From: Pseudopyrenochaeta lycopersici
Lineage: Eukaryota; Ascomycota; Dothideomycetes; Pleosporales; Pseudopyrenochaetaceae
Assembly: GCA_003313425.1 (NCBI GenBank)
Contig: NHZP01000012.1
Location: 930,001 to 994,000, forward strand
Direction: 5' to 3'
DNA: 64,000 nucleotides
Shown here: positions 1 through 12,156 of the stretch, piece by piece
Layout of the letters: each line of letters begins with the position of its first letter
Position numbering within the stretch: position 1 is the stretch's first letter
Position numbers and translations under genes: made by a program
Notes under the pieces: generated by a model
What the model saw: only the letters and a program-made list of their open reading frames with translations
What the model was told of the DNA's origin: nothing
Databases searched by the model: none

Positions 1-281
1 CATGCATAGAATGAATCCGGAATATGAAAGGTGAGGGCAATAGTTGGTAGAGCAGTGGGAATGAGCACCGTGTCGAGTGCGACGAGGAAGATTGAGAGAC
101 TAAGGGCAGCGAACACGAGGAGAGTCGAGAGAGGGGCTCGAGACCTGCTAGTTGGTGGAATAGGGGGGGTTTCGGAAGATGGTGATGATGATATGGCCCC
201 ACCAGAGTGTTGATGATCCGGATGCATCCGAGATTCTTCGGGGTCCAAACTGGAAATCAAAGCGTTTGGAGGTGTAGCCAT
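1..281 (-). CDS. MFS transporter, N-terminal part (runs off the left edge)
   Basis: The reverse strand opens with an ATG at 281 and stays open to the window edge, giving about 93 residues. A polar, proline- and serine-rich cytosolic tail of about 55 residues is followed by a hydrophobic helix containing LSIFLVALDTVLIPTALPTI. That is the first transmembrane segment plus the L-D-x-T-x-x-x-x-A-L-P-x-I motif of drug:H+ antiporter type major facilitator proteins. The family exports or imports small molecules across the plasma membrane. A TATA-like element lies about 50 bp upstream. The remaining helices are outside the window, so substrate class and integrity cannot be judged. It flanks the NmrA/lactonase group and could be its transporter, but 3.4 kb separates it from the next gene. 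Confidence 0.8.
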   Translation of the reverse strand, partial: MATPPNALISSLDPEESRMHPDHQHSGGAISSSPSSETPPIPPTSRSRAPLSTLLVFAALSLSIFLVALDTVLIPTALPTIALTFHIPDSFYA

Positions 282-330
282 ATCTATGTAGAAGATGCTA
301 GGGTTGAAGTCGATGATGCTGTGCCGATTG

Positions 331-340
331 TATTTAAATA
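331..340 (-). promoter_or_regulatory. TATA-like element of the MFS gene
   Basis: TATTTAAATA reads the same on both strands and sits about 50 bp before the MFS start codon. Assignment rests only on sequence and distance. Confidence 0.35.
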
Positions 341-3300
341 CCGCCTAGTCACAGACAAGAGGAACTCCATGCACTGGAAAATATGCAAAGTTCGGTTCAA
401 GGCGAGAAGAAGCGGTGTGCTACTGCGTGGGATCCTGTGGTCGATTTTCGTGGACGAATTTGTTCCTGCCTTGGAGAGGATGATATCGCACGCTCTGCGG
501 GTCGTTAATGCATCCCTGGAAACTTCGAAGGTAAGTGCAGTCTGACACCGTGCATCTATCTTCAAAGATCGGCCTTAGCGCTGACTTGAAAAAGTTTGTA
601 TGGTGCTGAGCACCGGAGGTTTATGGAGGGTGTGGAGGCTCGTGATGGTAAGCACATTGCGCATGCATACATTCTTGAGCGTATAGCGTTGGTGTTAGAC
701 TGGAAGCGCTGCACTAGGGCCCTGCAGGAGAGGAATCAGTCCGAGACGTCGGGGCCACTACCCCTGAGACCAACGCTTTATGCACGCCTAGTCCCGGGTT
801 TTCAAACAAAGAAGCCCAATCATTTGGTTAATCAAAATACGTTGACGGCATATATTTTTTCAACAAGACAAAAGGTGAGGGTGCCCGATTGTGAGTATGA
901 AGTATGTGATGGTCTTGTTGCGCAAATATTGAGGGGGCCAACTCATTACAACAGTACCAAGGCATTGAGATTCGTGTCAATAGAAAACAAAGCAGCTTTG
1001 AGGCTACCTTCCGTGATTCACGCCAATGGAATTCGGCACAGTGGAGGGAGGTGCATTGGTGCAATGTGGTAAAATCTTTAGCAGAGGTTGTGCAACCAAC
1101 CACGAGACTGAAGTGCCGTTTCTGTACCATGGAGAGCCTGAATGTTATGTTGTTAGACACGTCATGAAGATGTATTCGCCTAGGAATCATCCTACGTTGT
1201 CTTCCGTGGAGAGTATAATCTTTGGGGGCCGGCCTTAAATCCCAGACATACGCGGTTTGCCTCCCTTCACACTGATAGCATGAACTATCATCGTGGTAAT
1301 GAAACTTGACGTAAAAGGCCTCAAAGTTTGTGATACAGTAGAAGATGATCGGAGTCTCGGAAGGGTCGCTGTTACCTCTTAGGTCTGAAAATTAAAGCTC
1401 CCCACGTACGCAAGGCCATTGATACGGCTCATAAGATATTTTTCTGTGAATTGATCATACCGAGAAGACTTATCGAATAGAAATTATGGCCCATAGTTGA
1501 GTTGTACCGCCACGTCGTGCCTGATGCTTCCAACAACGTCGCGGACTTCAGGTTCGAGAAGCTCTAACCGCCGAGGCGCATGGATCGTGACTTCGTAACC
1601 CGCAATGAGTGATACGATTCGTCAATGAGACATTAAGATAGGTGAGATCATTCCTACCCTGGTAATTATGTTGTGGAATGAGAGAACCTTGTTCGGTTGT
1701 CGGAATCTGATAAGCCACCACCGAACCCGTTTGGAAAATCAAATCTTTGGTGGCAATCGATGAACGCGCTGGGCCAGCACTACGATATGAATTTAGTAGC
1801 CTGTTCCGGCCAATTTGCGAGGTGTATGTTGATTCAGCTCGTTGTACAGCTTAGGTAATGTGCGCATCAGGGGTTTGTGTTTGTTTGAGGCTCTTCGGGC
1901 GACGCCACTTCACCGCTTTCTTGACATGAGATGTAGTCCCAGCGTGCGCAGATGCGGCGAAATTTACTACATATCGAGACCCACTTCCTGGTATCTCACT
2001 CAGCACCTGGAGAGAAGAGGGCTGAGCTCGGCCTTACGAAGGGTCCTAATTGGTGGATATCGGGTTGCTCTCGTGGTACACCCAGAGGCAGGGGTCCGGA
2101 CTAGAACCGAGGAAATGGAGACTGCGTAATGCGTAAAGGAAAGGTAGGGAACAGGACGGCTATGGCATGGAGGCGAACGACATGACTTGCTCTGCGTTGG
2201 GGACAGCGCAGAATGTGAGGTCAGGTATTCGACATGCTTAGTTTGCATGGAGACACATTGTGACCCGATCTGAAACCATCAAAGGTAGAACTGGAGAGCC
2301 CTCGTCACACACTGTGACAAACGCGATATGAGAGACTTCTATGATGGAAACATATGGAACGGAGGGAGTTCTAGTTGTAGTGGACTCTTAGCAGTGTCTT
2401 ACAAGGTTGCAGGCGTTTGCGGGCATTTCACGAACACAAAAACGGTTCCACTATGGAGTCATCTCAGCACGGAATGAAGGATGAAATATCCAAGCCGTTT
2501 TTGTGTCTGGTACTTGTTCGTAAGGCATTGATCGTGGTTCTGTTATCGTGCATGGCCGTTCGCTTTCGGCTTTGTGTGTCGTGCAGAGTGGATATTGTTC
2601 GGAAAAGTCCTCTGCTCCGTGACAAGCATAGTTCCACCGCGGCGCCCGGGCAAACAACATCGCTTAATAGGCTTCTTCAAACGAACCCGATATCGGGTTA
2701 TGACTTGAACAGTTCATTGATGATGAAATGAAGTTCCGAAGTTGCCAGGGATGGGCGATGGAGGTGAGAATGCGAGGCGCAGCCGACCCCACTTTCTTCA
2801 GCCCCACTTTCGTCAGTAGTCGGATATTTGACAACACGAAATGCGGGTGTTCTCAGATGCAGGTGTTCTCAGGGTCTTGACTGAGTTCAGTTTTTAGGTT
2901 CTTCTGATGTATTTAAAAGTGATTCACGTGTGTGTGCTTTTGATCTTCTGTATTGTAGCGCTCCCGTTTTCTGTGCAGAACGAAACGTCAATTCAGCCAT
3001 GCACCCGGTCATGGAATTCCTACAAACTTGTCATCCATGCACATATCGTGGTAAAGAACAATATCTGGCTGCTGCATCATTACACTCTCAAGGTCTCTCA
3101 TCCATCTGTTCCAAACTATTCTAAAGATCATCCGACAAATGTTGCTGCTTACGTGTGGAGTAGCGTACGATTACTGGACTGCACAGTTTCCTCTTCATAT
3201 GCGGCGGCCGATACTAGATTCGTCAATATTCCTGTTTTGGTCTCTAGCAACATCCTACTAAGCCATCGCCCATCTTAAGACCGTAAACCGCTAACCTGTC

Positions 3301-3720
3301 CTGCCATCAGGCGTGATAGATGCTACGAGAGAACACCTCGCGGTTTTCGATATTAATTCATGACACTTGCCTGGCAGATCCATCGTCTGCGACGGCCGAT
3401 GCAGAGGCTTGTCGAAGTCAATCTATGTTTTCCTATTTCGGGGCCTGTATGATATTGAGCGAGTAAGTTTGGCATGCTTATAAAGAAGCTTCGGTGAGAC
3501 GTAATAGAAGTATAAAGACAGGCCCAACATACAGCTATTAACAGCTTATACACAGCAATATCTCTTAATTATTCACAACAACCAATTCCAGGCCAGCTAG
3601 ACTCCAAACCGTCAACAAACTCGCGAACGGCACAACAATCCCCATCCACTCACGAGTAACGAGACTAATCAACATAACTTTTTCAACTCGTGCTAAACGA
3701 AAGTCGCGCAGCTCGGCACT
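341..3720. other. Gene-free stretch
   Basis: Only short overlapping open frames are present on both strands, none resembling a family I know. No repeat array or RNA gene stands out. The last 200 bp is AT-rich and serves as leader or promoter for the NmrA-like gene at 3721; TATAAAG occurs at 3479-3485. Confidence 0.5.
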
Positions 3721-4674
3721 ATGACTTCCTCTATCAAAAACGTCATTGTCGCAGGAGCATCTGGCTCTGTTGGCGCACCAATCCTAAAAGCGCTCGTAGA
3801 CGAAGGAGCGTTCAACATTACAGTACTTTCGCGGGCCAGCTCATCAGCCACATTTCCTCCCGGCATCCCTGTCAAGAAAGTCTCAGATGACTTCACTGTC
3901 GCGGAACTTACAGAGGCGTTCAAAGGCCAGGATGCCGTCGTCTCCGCGATATCTACCTTACCAGTAATTACTGGTGAAGGTAACGACGGCCTTGCATTCC
4001 GCTTGATCGATGCGGCAGTCTCTGCGGGCGTGAAACGATTTATTCCCTCAGAATACGGAGCGAACAACCTTGATCATAGAGCAAGATCAATTGTTCCGGT
4101 TTATGATCGCAAAGGTGCGATGCTGGAGTATTTGATCGCGAAGGCGAAGCAGAGCTCTTTGACATGGACATCCATTAGCTGTGGCTCGTGGCTGGACTGG
4201 GCTCTCGATCCCAGAAAATCGGGAAACTTCCTATTTATCGACGTAAAGGGTCGCAAGGCGACAATATACGATTCGGGCCGTAATCGCTTCGCCGTTACCA
4301 CCTCCACCAACACCGGCCGCGCCGTAGCAAAGGCGCTTCTCAATCCAGACTTGACCGCGAATAAGCAGGTATTCTTGAACGATTTTACGAGCAACTCCAC
4401 AGACATAGTGGAAGCTTTGGAGAAGCAAACAGGCGAGAAGTGGGCCATAGAAAGAAGAGAAAGTGAGCGGGAGATCAAGACTCTAAGAGCTGCCTTCGAC
4501 AATGGAGATGTTGCTTCGACGTTCAAGATCCTTGCAATTACCTTCGTGGCTGATGTCGATGTAGGCTATGATTATGAAAACGAACAACAAGTATGGAATA
4601 GCAGGCTTGGGTTGCCGGCGGTAACGCTTGATGAGGTCATCCAAGAGGCTATCGAGCTTGCTAACAGATCTTAA
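3721..4674 (+). CDS. NmrA-like / isoflavone-reductase-like NAD(P)-dependent reductase (copy 1)
   Basis: Single-exon gene of 317 residues. The N-terminus has a Rossmann strand and the glycine-rich loop GASGSVGAPILKAL (about residues 13-26), as in NmrA-like and plant isoflavone/pinoresinol reductase atypical SDRs. A conserved RFIPSEYG-type segment follows near residue 102, then a YDRKG region carrying the lysine usually placed at the active site of this group. Members reduce aromatic or quinone-like substrates with NADPH, or act as redox-sensing regulators; the presence of the lysine favours an enzyme. No signal peptide, so cytosolic. It is one of three diverged paralogues within 11 kb (others at 9998 and 13415). 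Substrate unknown. Confidence 0.9.
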   Translation: MTSSIKNVIVAGASGSVGAPILKALVDEGAFNITVLSRASSSATFPPGIPVKKVSDDFTVAELTEAFKGQDAVVSAISTLPVITGEGNDGLAFRLIDAAVSAGVKRFIPSEYGANNLDHRARSIVPVYDRKGAMLEYLIAKAKQSSLTWTSISCGSWLDWALDPRKSGNFLFIDVKGRKATIYDSGRNRFAVTTSTNTGRAVAKALLNPDLTANKQVFLNDFTSNSTDIVEALEKQTGEKWAIERRESEREIKTLRAAFDNGDVASTFKILAITFVADVDVGYDYENEQQVWNSRLGLPAVTLDEVIQEAIELANRS

Positions 4675-5123
4675 GCGATAAAAAAGTAGGGAATTTTGGC
4701 ATTTCCATTACAATGGGTAGAAGTTGGGTTGGGTTTATGTTCACAGGCAAACTGCCAGTGAAATTCAGAACCAAATTACCTGGGCGGAAACCCCTCAAAT
4801 CCTTAAGATTTGAGAAAGATAGAGTTTATTGAATCACGAAAGCTTCGTCAAGACCCTGATATATTGTCTTTGTCCGAGACGTTAGTCCATCACTTCTAGG
4901 TTAGAGATGTGTTAATCAATGATGTCTATGAACCATTGAAACAGCTCGTGCGGACCATGTTGTGCCAGTTTATATCAACGCCTGATGCCTTGAGAATGTT
5001 AGTTTCAATTGCTGCTTCATATACTGAACACGATTAGAACAAATAAGCTTCCACTTACCAAAGGGTAATATTGATATAATGGTTAAAGTATTGAAGATAC
5101 AGCACTTCTGTACTGATACGAAG
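4675..5123. other. Intergenic region between convergent genes
   Basis: AT-rich 3' flanks of the convergent NmrA-like gene (+) and serine hydrolase gene (-). I see no further feature. Confidence 0.5.
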
Positions 5124-6840
5124 TTATGCCTTCTCTAGTACAATTTTCTGCGCTTTGATTTCAACCCCAACAACTTTCCCTTCCGTATTAGAATGGAAGA
5201 TAAATTCATCTAGGCCGTAGATACCATAATTAGGGCGGTCAAGCACAACCCATGAAGGACAAGCAGAGAATGGCCCCGTGTCCTCAAGGAAGATGAAGCT
5301 TGAACGCCACGATTGCTGTCTACCATCCGCGCTCTTGATATTAGTGGGATACACTTGAAAAGGACGAGGCGATCCGAAAAGAATCATCGATACATCGGTA
5401 CCGTTGCTGATCCATTGGTCGATACTCAGACCGGGTACGCCCGATGTTGTGGACAGTACGAGTGTGGAATTCAACCCATTAGGAGCGATGTAAGTGCCTG
5501 CAAATACTTGGTCTGCTTCGATTCGCGCTGCTTCCTCTAGCCCTGGCAGCAACTCATCCACAATCAAACCTGAGAGTTCGAACGGCACACGACCCCGTTG
5601 GCCAGCATGCAGCACAACGAAGCCGACACCATAATCTGGAGCTAACACGAGAATCGAGCCGTATCCCCCTACATTACCGCTTTTTGTATAAAGATCAGTA
5701 ACACGGTTGTTCTCTGCGGGTCCTTGCACTGCCCGGAAGATCTCCCATGGCCTCCCAACGGCGCCGATCAGCGATGACGTAAAGGCAGTGGGCTGCAACC
5801 ATGCGCGTGTCGTGTTCTGTGGGAGCAGGGAAGAGGACAGAATCGCGCGGCCAACAGCAGAAAGATCATTTGGAGAGGAGAACATGGCCCCCATGCCTGT
5901 GCCCGCACCATCAAGAATTAGATTCCAACCGGAGGCTGCTTCGTTGCCGACAATAACTCCCCGCGAGGAATTCAAGGGAGTCGCATCAGTGGTTCCAGTA
6001 AGATGCAACGGACGGGCAAGTAAATTGTGCAAGGCTTCACCGTATGAGCGCCCTGTGATTGCCTCTAGAATAAGTCCCAGTGTTGCGAAAGCGGCATTGC
6101 TGTATCCTGGGGTTGTGTTTGGTAGATAAGTCTGTCTTCGGTTTGCCAGCGCATTCAAGAAGATCTCGCGCGTGCATCCGGATTGATTGTAGGCGCATGG
6201 CGATACCTCATCTTTGTTTAATTGTGGGAAAGCCTCAGGAAAGAAGTCACCAATACTTCCTTGGGTGAGTGGATCAGTGTCAAATACTGTAACACATGGA
6301 GTCAGCGGAGAGTCTTCTAACATTTTCAAGATAGATGCCTAGGCACTCACATTCTGACACAGTCCCCCCAACGTACCCAGCCAATGCGCCAACCGTGATT
6401 TCATCCCAATTTTGTTTACCAGCCAACTCGGGCAGATACTTTGGAACTACGTCATTTAAGATGCCATCGCCCGCTTGAAGCAAGAGCATGTACACTGTGA
6501 TTAACTTTGTTGTACTTGCAATGCGATAAATTGAATCGCCATCAATAGATCGATTTCCTACCACACCTTCACCACGTCGGTGAAAGTCGAACAGTGGTGT
6601 CTCATCGGCCGTTGAAAAAATCTGAATTGAGTATGTGCCAGCGGGATCGAGAGGGCCATGTGAGCTAGATCCGGTGGATAACGCGGTCTCAATGCTAGCA
6701 CGGATACTTGAGAGAGTGGATTGGAAAGTTGGAGAGGTGGAGAGAAGTTTGGGGGCCGGAAAGACGGAGCCAAGGAATGGACAAGTCTTCGCAAATGCAG
6801 AGGAGACTTGCAAGAAGATGACGAAATTGGAGAGCCGCAT
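5124..6840 (-). CDS. Secreted beta-lactamase-like serine hydrolase (class C / penicillin-binding fold)
   Basis: Two exons, 6351-6840 and 5124-6286, separated by a 64-nt intron (GTGAGT...ACAG, with a CTGAC branch-like site), give 550 residues. A hydrophobic N-terminus ending near AFA (about residue 17) looks like a signal peptide. The nucleophile motif S-T-T-K (109-112) and the tyrosine motif Y-S-N (225-227) match the SxxK and YxN elements of class C beta-lactamase-related esterases and peptidases. A C-terminal domain of about 150 residues follows, as in many fungal members. The family includes lactonases, esterases and secondary-metabolite hydrolases. It faces the NmrA-like gene tail to tail and lies near a lactonase-like gene, so an ester or lactone of the same pathway is a plausible substrate. 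Confidence 0.88.
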
Positions 6841-6899
6841 TGCGTACTAAATAGATCAAGATTGTCTATCTTGCATGGCTTAGTACATGCGACTTTGCT

Positions 6900-6907
6900 C
6901 CTATATA
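6900..6907 (-). promoter_or_regulatory. TATA-like element of the serine hydrolase gene
   Basis: TATATAGG on the reverse strand, about 60 bp before the ATG at 6840. Confidence 0.35.
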
Positions 6908-8232
6908 CTTGTCTTGTATTTGATCTTGGCCTTGAGAACTGTTAAACCATGTTCCGGCGGGTTCCTACTACAATTGCAGCTTCCTGTGATAGTTAGGCTG
7001 CCAAGCTGCACACGGGCGCCACCCCCTCGACCTTCTAGAAACACAGTATGCATTCCGACAAGGATTTCGATCCATTGGATAAGGCCTGAATCCTTCACTT
7101 ATCTACGCAATATGAAAGGAGTCAAGTCAATCCTTCAAGGCTTGGTAGAGGATGCTGACATCCAGTTCAGGAATCGGTCGTTGACCCTACCATGCTTGGT
7201 ACAAAGTGTTGTCCACTTAATCTCACCATAATTGTCACTCACTCCTGCGAACGCCCTGATTTTCACCAACCAACACGAGTACGCGGAAATGAGTGATGCA
7301 CGCTTCTGCAATACTGGAATTTATTCTTTTTAGTGCACACTGGACGTTGAAATAAAGGATTGAACGTGCTCATGTAAAAAGATTCTTGCGCTATTTCCCT
7401 ACTTCTATTTTTCACCAACTCTCTCTCTCAGGCGTTTAGAATATCCAGCAGTCACAAGGTCGTGAAATCTGACCTGCAATATTATGTCTTGTGCAGTGAA
7501 ATTGTTGAGATCACGAGCGTTGCGCAATTCCGCTCGCAAGTTCTTATTGTGTATTCTTTCTGCGCGAAGCTAGCAATTTAATCTGGCATATGCTTTAGAT
7601 AAACCCCACCATTAGCCCATACTACCGTGGCCGCATCTCTTGCGAGGTTTTAATGAAGTCTGCATGGTTTGGCCGTAGATGATTGCCTATAACACAAGCT
7701 CTATTTCTAAAAGCAGTATTCCAATTTTCGAAGAGGAATTTTCTCCAAGCCATAGTCACAAGTATCAAGCCCCATGAGAGCCTGCCCGCATTGGTTCGAA
7801 GTTGAAGCATGTAAATGACCGACTGCAAGGTAAGTTAAAGATGATCAACATTTGCCGAGGCTTGGCTTAGCCGGACGCTGAGATACAGGCGAATGGATTC
7901 TAGTATGCATGAGTTACTATGGGGTGATTTAAGCATTCTTCAAGACTGCAAACTCGACCAACGAAGAATTAATGCCAAGGTGTAGTACTTCCTGAGCATT
8001 GCTTAATGGTACGATCTGCCGGCATGGTTTCATGCGCCGAATACATTCTGCCATATTGGGCAAACGACACGTTGTAACCCTGCAGATTAGCTGCACCCCA
8101 CACTCAAATTACATTGTATAGTACTGTAAATGGCACACTTATAATGCTTTCAGCGACCCGAAACTTTTCGAAGCCCGCTGCCTCCATGTTATCTCATCGA
8201 TATTGGCTTTGCTGACCGTCCTATAGGTCACC
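6908..8232. other. Intergenic region between divergent genes
   Basis: Upstream DNA shared by the serine hydrolase (-) and the lactonase-like gene (+). Only short unrecognised open frames are present. The pair could share control elements here, but I identify none. Confidence 0.45.
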
Positions 8233-9540
8233 ATGTTGAGTATCTGTCGAGTCGCACTCCTGGCGACATGCGTGTCGTCGCTGAGACATCACCTTGCTGT
8301 TGGAACAATGGATGGACAAGCATTGTATTCGCTGGAAGTAGACGATGAGTCGAGATTGGTGTATATGATCCAAGGTCGAGATGCGGCGGGAGCTTCGCCG
8401 TCACTAGCGCTTGATGTTCGTTCCAGCGCATTGAAATATTAGCTGGTAATTGACTGTTAGACTAGCACACGAAGACGTACCTATTCAGCAGCCGACCATC
8501 TGATGGGACATTGACACGATACTCAATAGCGTCCACGTATGAGCTACTCAACGAAGGGACCACGGAGATACCCCCATCATGTTAGGATGAGCATTCAACT
8601 CTGCAGGGCTACAGTACACTGACAAGATGCAGGCAACACAACCAAATTCCAATCCCTTCATCTCAGCTCCTCAACTCAGAATCTTGGGATATGGGGTACT
8701 GCCAGCACGGGTGTCTGCAGCGTACTCTTTGGCATCACACCGGACGGCTATACTAAAATACGTTCCAGGGAAATTGCTGCGGATATACATTCACTAGCTT
8801 GGAGCCCTAGTGGTCATAACTTGCATGCCCTAAACTCACGCTCTGCATCTTCTCCGACCTCGATCACCAATTTTCGCATTACAGAGACTCCAGACCTGGA
8901 AAGTATTATTCGAACTGATTACTTTGCAAACGTTAGCAGCGCCTCGCAAATTGTATCGCATCCCGCTACCGATTGGGTATATATCGTCACAAGGGATTCG
9001 AATGAACTGGTTGCCGTAGCGCTGCAAGAAAGCGCACGACTACATCGAAAAGCATCCTTGACTCCATCACGTTACAACCTCCTACCGTCCTCACTGGAGA
9101 ATCTGCAATTCCACACGTCATCGATTGCTATTTCTGCGTCTAAGAAGAGTCTATGGACCCTGTCGCAGTCGTTGAATCAAGCTGTTGTCACCGTATTCCA
9201 CCTCAACGCCACTACGGGTGACGTCGTCGGTGTTGCTGCTCGAGCTAGTTGGAAAGGTGCTGGAGAAGGACAACTTACGGCAGCGCCATTTGAAGCGGGT
9301 GATATTGTGGCAGTCACCAACTCGCCTGTGGGCTATGTCACAATCTTGGGGCTAGATTCAGGTTCTCTGAGATCAGGGAACGTGATAGCTCAGGATAATG
9401 GCCATGAATTTTTGCAGTTAATACCTGCCACAGCAGCTAAGCGTGATAACCTAGAGTCTACTGCTGCTAGGATCAAAAGCTACGGTCGAACCATTCTAGA
9501 CGACATTGTGAGTTTAGGCGAAGGTGTTTGGATTGATTAA
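8233..9540 (+). CDS. Carboxy-cis,cis-muconate cyclase-like seven-bladed beta-propeller (lactonase family)
   Basis: Three exons, 8233-8415, 8466-8580 and 8633-9540, join in frame to 401 residues. The introns are 50 and 52 nt; both donors are weak (GTTCGT, GTTAGG), but the joins restore blade-like sequence (for example KTYLFSSRPSDGTLTRYSI) without stops. The protein begins with H-H-L-x-V-G-T and L-Y-S-L-E after a short hydrophobic leader, then repeats propeller strands such as DWVYIVTRDSNELVAV, typical of fungal 3-carboxymuconate-cyclase homologues. These enzymes close or open lactone rings in protocatechuate-type aromatic catabolism. It lies between the serine hydrolase and the second NmrA-like gene. 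The family call is good; the exact reaction is inference. Confidence 0.82.
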
Positions 9541-9997
9541 GGGTCGACCTTGTAATTTCTTATCTTCTCCCATAGCGCCTTTAACGTTCAAATTCATTTC
9601 TGTCGAATACAAATTAGGATTTCCGCACAAGATTTGTCTATGATCATAGTGATACTATGCAGAGCATTGCCTTCAGATTGAATTAAAGGTGACACTTTTG
9701 ATTTCGCTAAGATGGAACGTCTGTATGTATTTCAACATGCCTGACGTCTTAGAAATGTCTTACTGTTTGACTTTGGAGGCTCCTTTGAGATGCTCTTGCC
9801 TCATGATTATATTTAGGCCGATAGCATAAAATTTTGAATAGCAAACAGCGGTGCACGTTGCATCATTGAGGCATTGTGGTTAGAAGTGGCTATAGGGAGC
9901 ATACTGCTGGAGTGTTGAAACAGACTACAGGAAAGAGGATGTTTTGTAAATTCTAAGTCCACAAGAAGTATGTATCAGATCATGAAACAAGCTAACA
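9541..9997. other. Intergenic region between convergent genes
   Basis: AT-rich 3' flanks of the lactonase-like gene (+) and NmrA copy 2 (-). Nothing else seen. Confidence 0.5.
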
Positions 9998-11004
9998 CTA
10001 GGTACTCTTTGATTTGATGTAATCACGAATTACCTCGTTCAAGTTTGTGGATGGTAGCTGCAATGTGTTGTTCGCCAAGTCCGCCTCTTTCATTGCATGC
10101 GCATTTCCATCACGGAAATTATAAACCAACAAGAAGTCAATGAAAGAGCTGTGATCTCCTTTGCTCAATTTTTCGTGTGCTGTTTTCTCAATGTCCTGAG
10201 TGCCAACATTCGTGGCCGTGAACGCAAGCCCGGTCTCCTCCTCCAGGGCCTTACGGATCTCATTTTGGCTGACGGTTAACTCAGCGATGGTTAGATACTT
10301 GTTGGCTGTCTCAACTTCATGCTGCAATACGGACACAACAGCTCGACCTATAAATGGAAGGGAGCATGCCGAAACTTTCTCATTGCCGCTGTCGAAGACA
10401 GTGATGGACTTGCTGGGGAAAGACACCCCAAAGGTACCGAAATCCAAACCCTTTTCTCAGTGTTAGTAGGATATATTTCCAGATAATTAAGAATCATACC
10501 CAGTCAAAGAACAAGCCCGTTGCGATCCCCGTCCACGTGAAGGTTGGGTTGGCATTTGCCTTCTCGATCAGATAGTCCACTGCCCCAATTTTGCCCTTCA
10601 ACATGCTCCCAAGAACCTCACCGTCTAGTATGCGGGTGTTGAGCCCGAACTCGGAGGGAATAAAACGTTTCACTCCTGCGGCAACCGCTGCATCGATAAG
10701 ATTGTTTTGGCCCCCCAGAGCGGTGGTCGTTGCAACAGTCGCCACAACAGCGTCCTGACCATCAAAGGCCTTAACGAGGGCCTCCACAGAAGATAAGTCT
10801 GCCTTGCGCACTGCAACGCCGGCTGGAAAGGTTGAAGTGGATGATTCACGAGTGACAGCGGTTACGATGAAACCGGCTGCCAAAAGTGCGGTCACCAACG
10901 GGGCACCAACATTCCCCGAGGCCTTGGAATCTTGATTAGTATTTCACCTGGTACCATAGAGAACGGATACGCACGCCAATTACTGCAACTGTTTTGATAG
11001 TCAT
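9998..11004 (-). CDS. NmrA-like NAD(P)-dependent reductase (copy 2)
   Basis: Three exons, 10975-11004, 10500-10922 and 9998-10450, give 301 residues. The first exon is only 30 nt and encodes MTIKTVAVIG. The 52-nt intron falls inside the Rossmann loop, and splicing completes GASGNVGAPLVTALL, which strongly supports the model. The second intron (49 nt, GTATGA...AAAAG with a CTAAC branch site) follows FFDW. The conserved RFIPSEFG segment and the lysine of a GKIGAVDYLI stretch match the isoflavone-reductase-like group. It is clearly related to copy 1 but shares neither its intron pattern nor close identity, so it is an older duplicate rather than a recent tandem copy. Cytosolic, probably NADPH-dependent; substrate unknown. 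Confidence 0.88.
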
Positions 11005-11114
11005 TGTAGAGGATCACAGGTGTGCTACTTCTTGCGAAATATGAGACTGAGAGGGCTTTTCCTTTGATTGACTTGTAGTTAGAATGTAGTGTGAGAGTTG
11101 CGGACCGAGGTCTG

Positions 11115-11122
11115 CATTTATA
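11115..11122 (-). promoter_or_regulatory. TATA-like element of NmrA copy 2
   Basis: TATAAATG on the reverse strand, about 110 bp before the ATG at 11004. Confidence 0.35.
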
Positions 11123-11666
11123 GACACAAGGAGATCAATTACTCATGCCGGCATTTCAAGATCACTAACCAGCCACAAGGCCTGAATCGTATCAGGTCTA
11201 AATCTTTCCCCTTTGGGATGGACACCGTAAGCGAGCGGGTAGTTTCCGCGCCAAGTGGCACGTGCTTTAAAGTCGCTGACAAAAAGTTTTGAGAGTTCTC
11301 AACTCGCAGTTTCTCATGTGAGTACTTAAAATAGTGTTGCTGGCTCAGTAAAAACTCGTTCCGCGTTTTGGTAATCGTAGTGGAGCTATTCCGCCGATTG
11401 AACAGCTAGATTACGCTACCAAGGTACGCTCTATCTATTGGATCACAATGGTCGATTGCCCATGCACAACGTTTTCTTAGAACTCGACTACGATATAGTA
11501 ATAGAATGTTAGAATCGGATAGGTCAGCTTGATTACGTTAGACTTTTGGAAGTGTAGTTCCACTACTCCTGAATGATGACAATCAACTCGCGTAGCTAGG
11601 GTTAATTAACTACGCTATAAATTCTGAAACTGCCTTGATGTACCTCGTCCTTCTTCACCTTCATCG
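11123..11666. other. Intergenic region between divergent genes
   Basis: Shared upstream region of NmrA copy 2 (-) and the EthD gene (+). It contains an AT-rich stretch with TTAATTAA. No regulator site can be named. Confidence 0.45.
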
Positions 11667-11673
11667 TATAAAA
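11667..11673 (+). promoter_or_regulatory. TATA element of the EthD gene
   Basis: TATAAAA about 150 bp before the EthD start codon, leaving a leader of roughly 120 nt. Confidence 0.4.
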
Positions 11674-11820
11674 CGACCCACTTTCAATATTTCAACGCAT
11701 TAAACATATTGAACATTTGTGAGTGTAATATCCAAGGCATAACCATATCTGGCCAGCCGTTCATGAGTCCATATTCTGACAAAAAGACTAAGCTAGGATA
11801 TTCATTCGTACCCCCCAAAA

Positions 11821-12156
11821 ATGCCTGCCAATACTACTATTCTCTACTCTACCAATGATAAAGATGCTTGGTTTGATATCGATTACTATATCAAAGTTCA
11901 CATGCCACTGGTCGTTGAGAAATGGGGCCCGTATGGGCTGTTGGAGTGGCAGGTATTGAAGTTTACGGCCCCAAGCAATGGTACAATGTCGGTATTCTCT
12001 ATTGGTGCATTCTGTACTTGGGAGAATCTTGAAGGTGCAAGAAAGGCTGTGGAATCATCTGAGTCGAAAGTTGTGTTTGACGACGTTGTCAACTACTCCA
12101 ACATCAAGCCTGTCCATCATCTGACTGCCACCGTCGAGGGAAGTTGGCGCAAGTAA
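11821..12156 (+). CDS. EthD-domain protein (dimeric alpha/beta barrel)
   Basis: Intronless gene of 111 residues covering one complete EthD-type ferredoxin-like domain. Diagnostic features are an N-terminal strand (TTILYSTN), the D-x-D-Y-Y-x-x-x-H-M-P-L-V helix start (about residues 21-33), W-x-x-Y-G-L near 37 and a C-terminal strand with a conserved N-x-S. The ATG follows a C/A-rich leader. In fungi these small proteins are companions of polyketide or aromatic pathways, acting as decarboxylase-like or isomerase-like enzymes, or have no assigned role; EthD itself was named from an ether-degradation operon. The position between two NmrA-like genes and near a muconate-cyclase-like gene supports a role in aromatic ring chemistry. 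The exact function is unknown. Confidence 0.88.
   Translation: MPANTTILYSTNDKDAWFDIDYYIKVHMPLVVEKWGPYGLLEWQVLKFTAPSNGTMSVFSIGAFCTWENLEGARKAVESSESKVVFDDVVNYSNIKPVHHLTATVEGSWRK

Noticed and set aside
207..1238. Several open frames of 70-158 codons on both strands
   Set aside because: They overlap one another in different frames, show no family motif, and part lies antisense to the MFS start or in its promoter.
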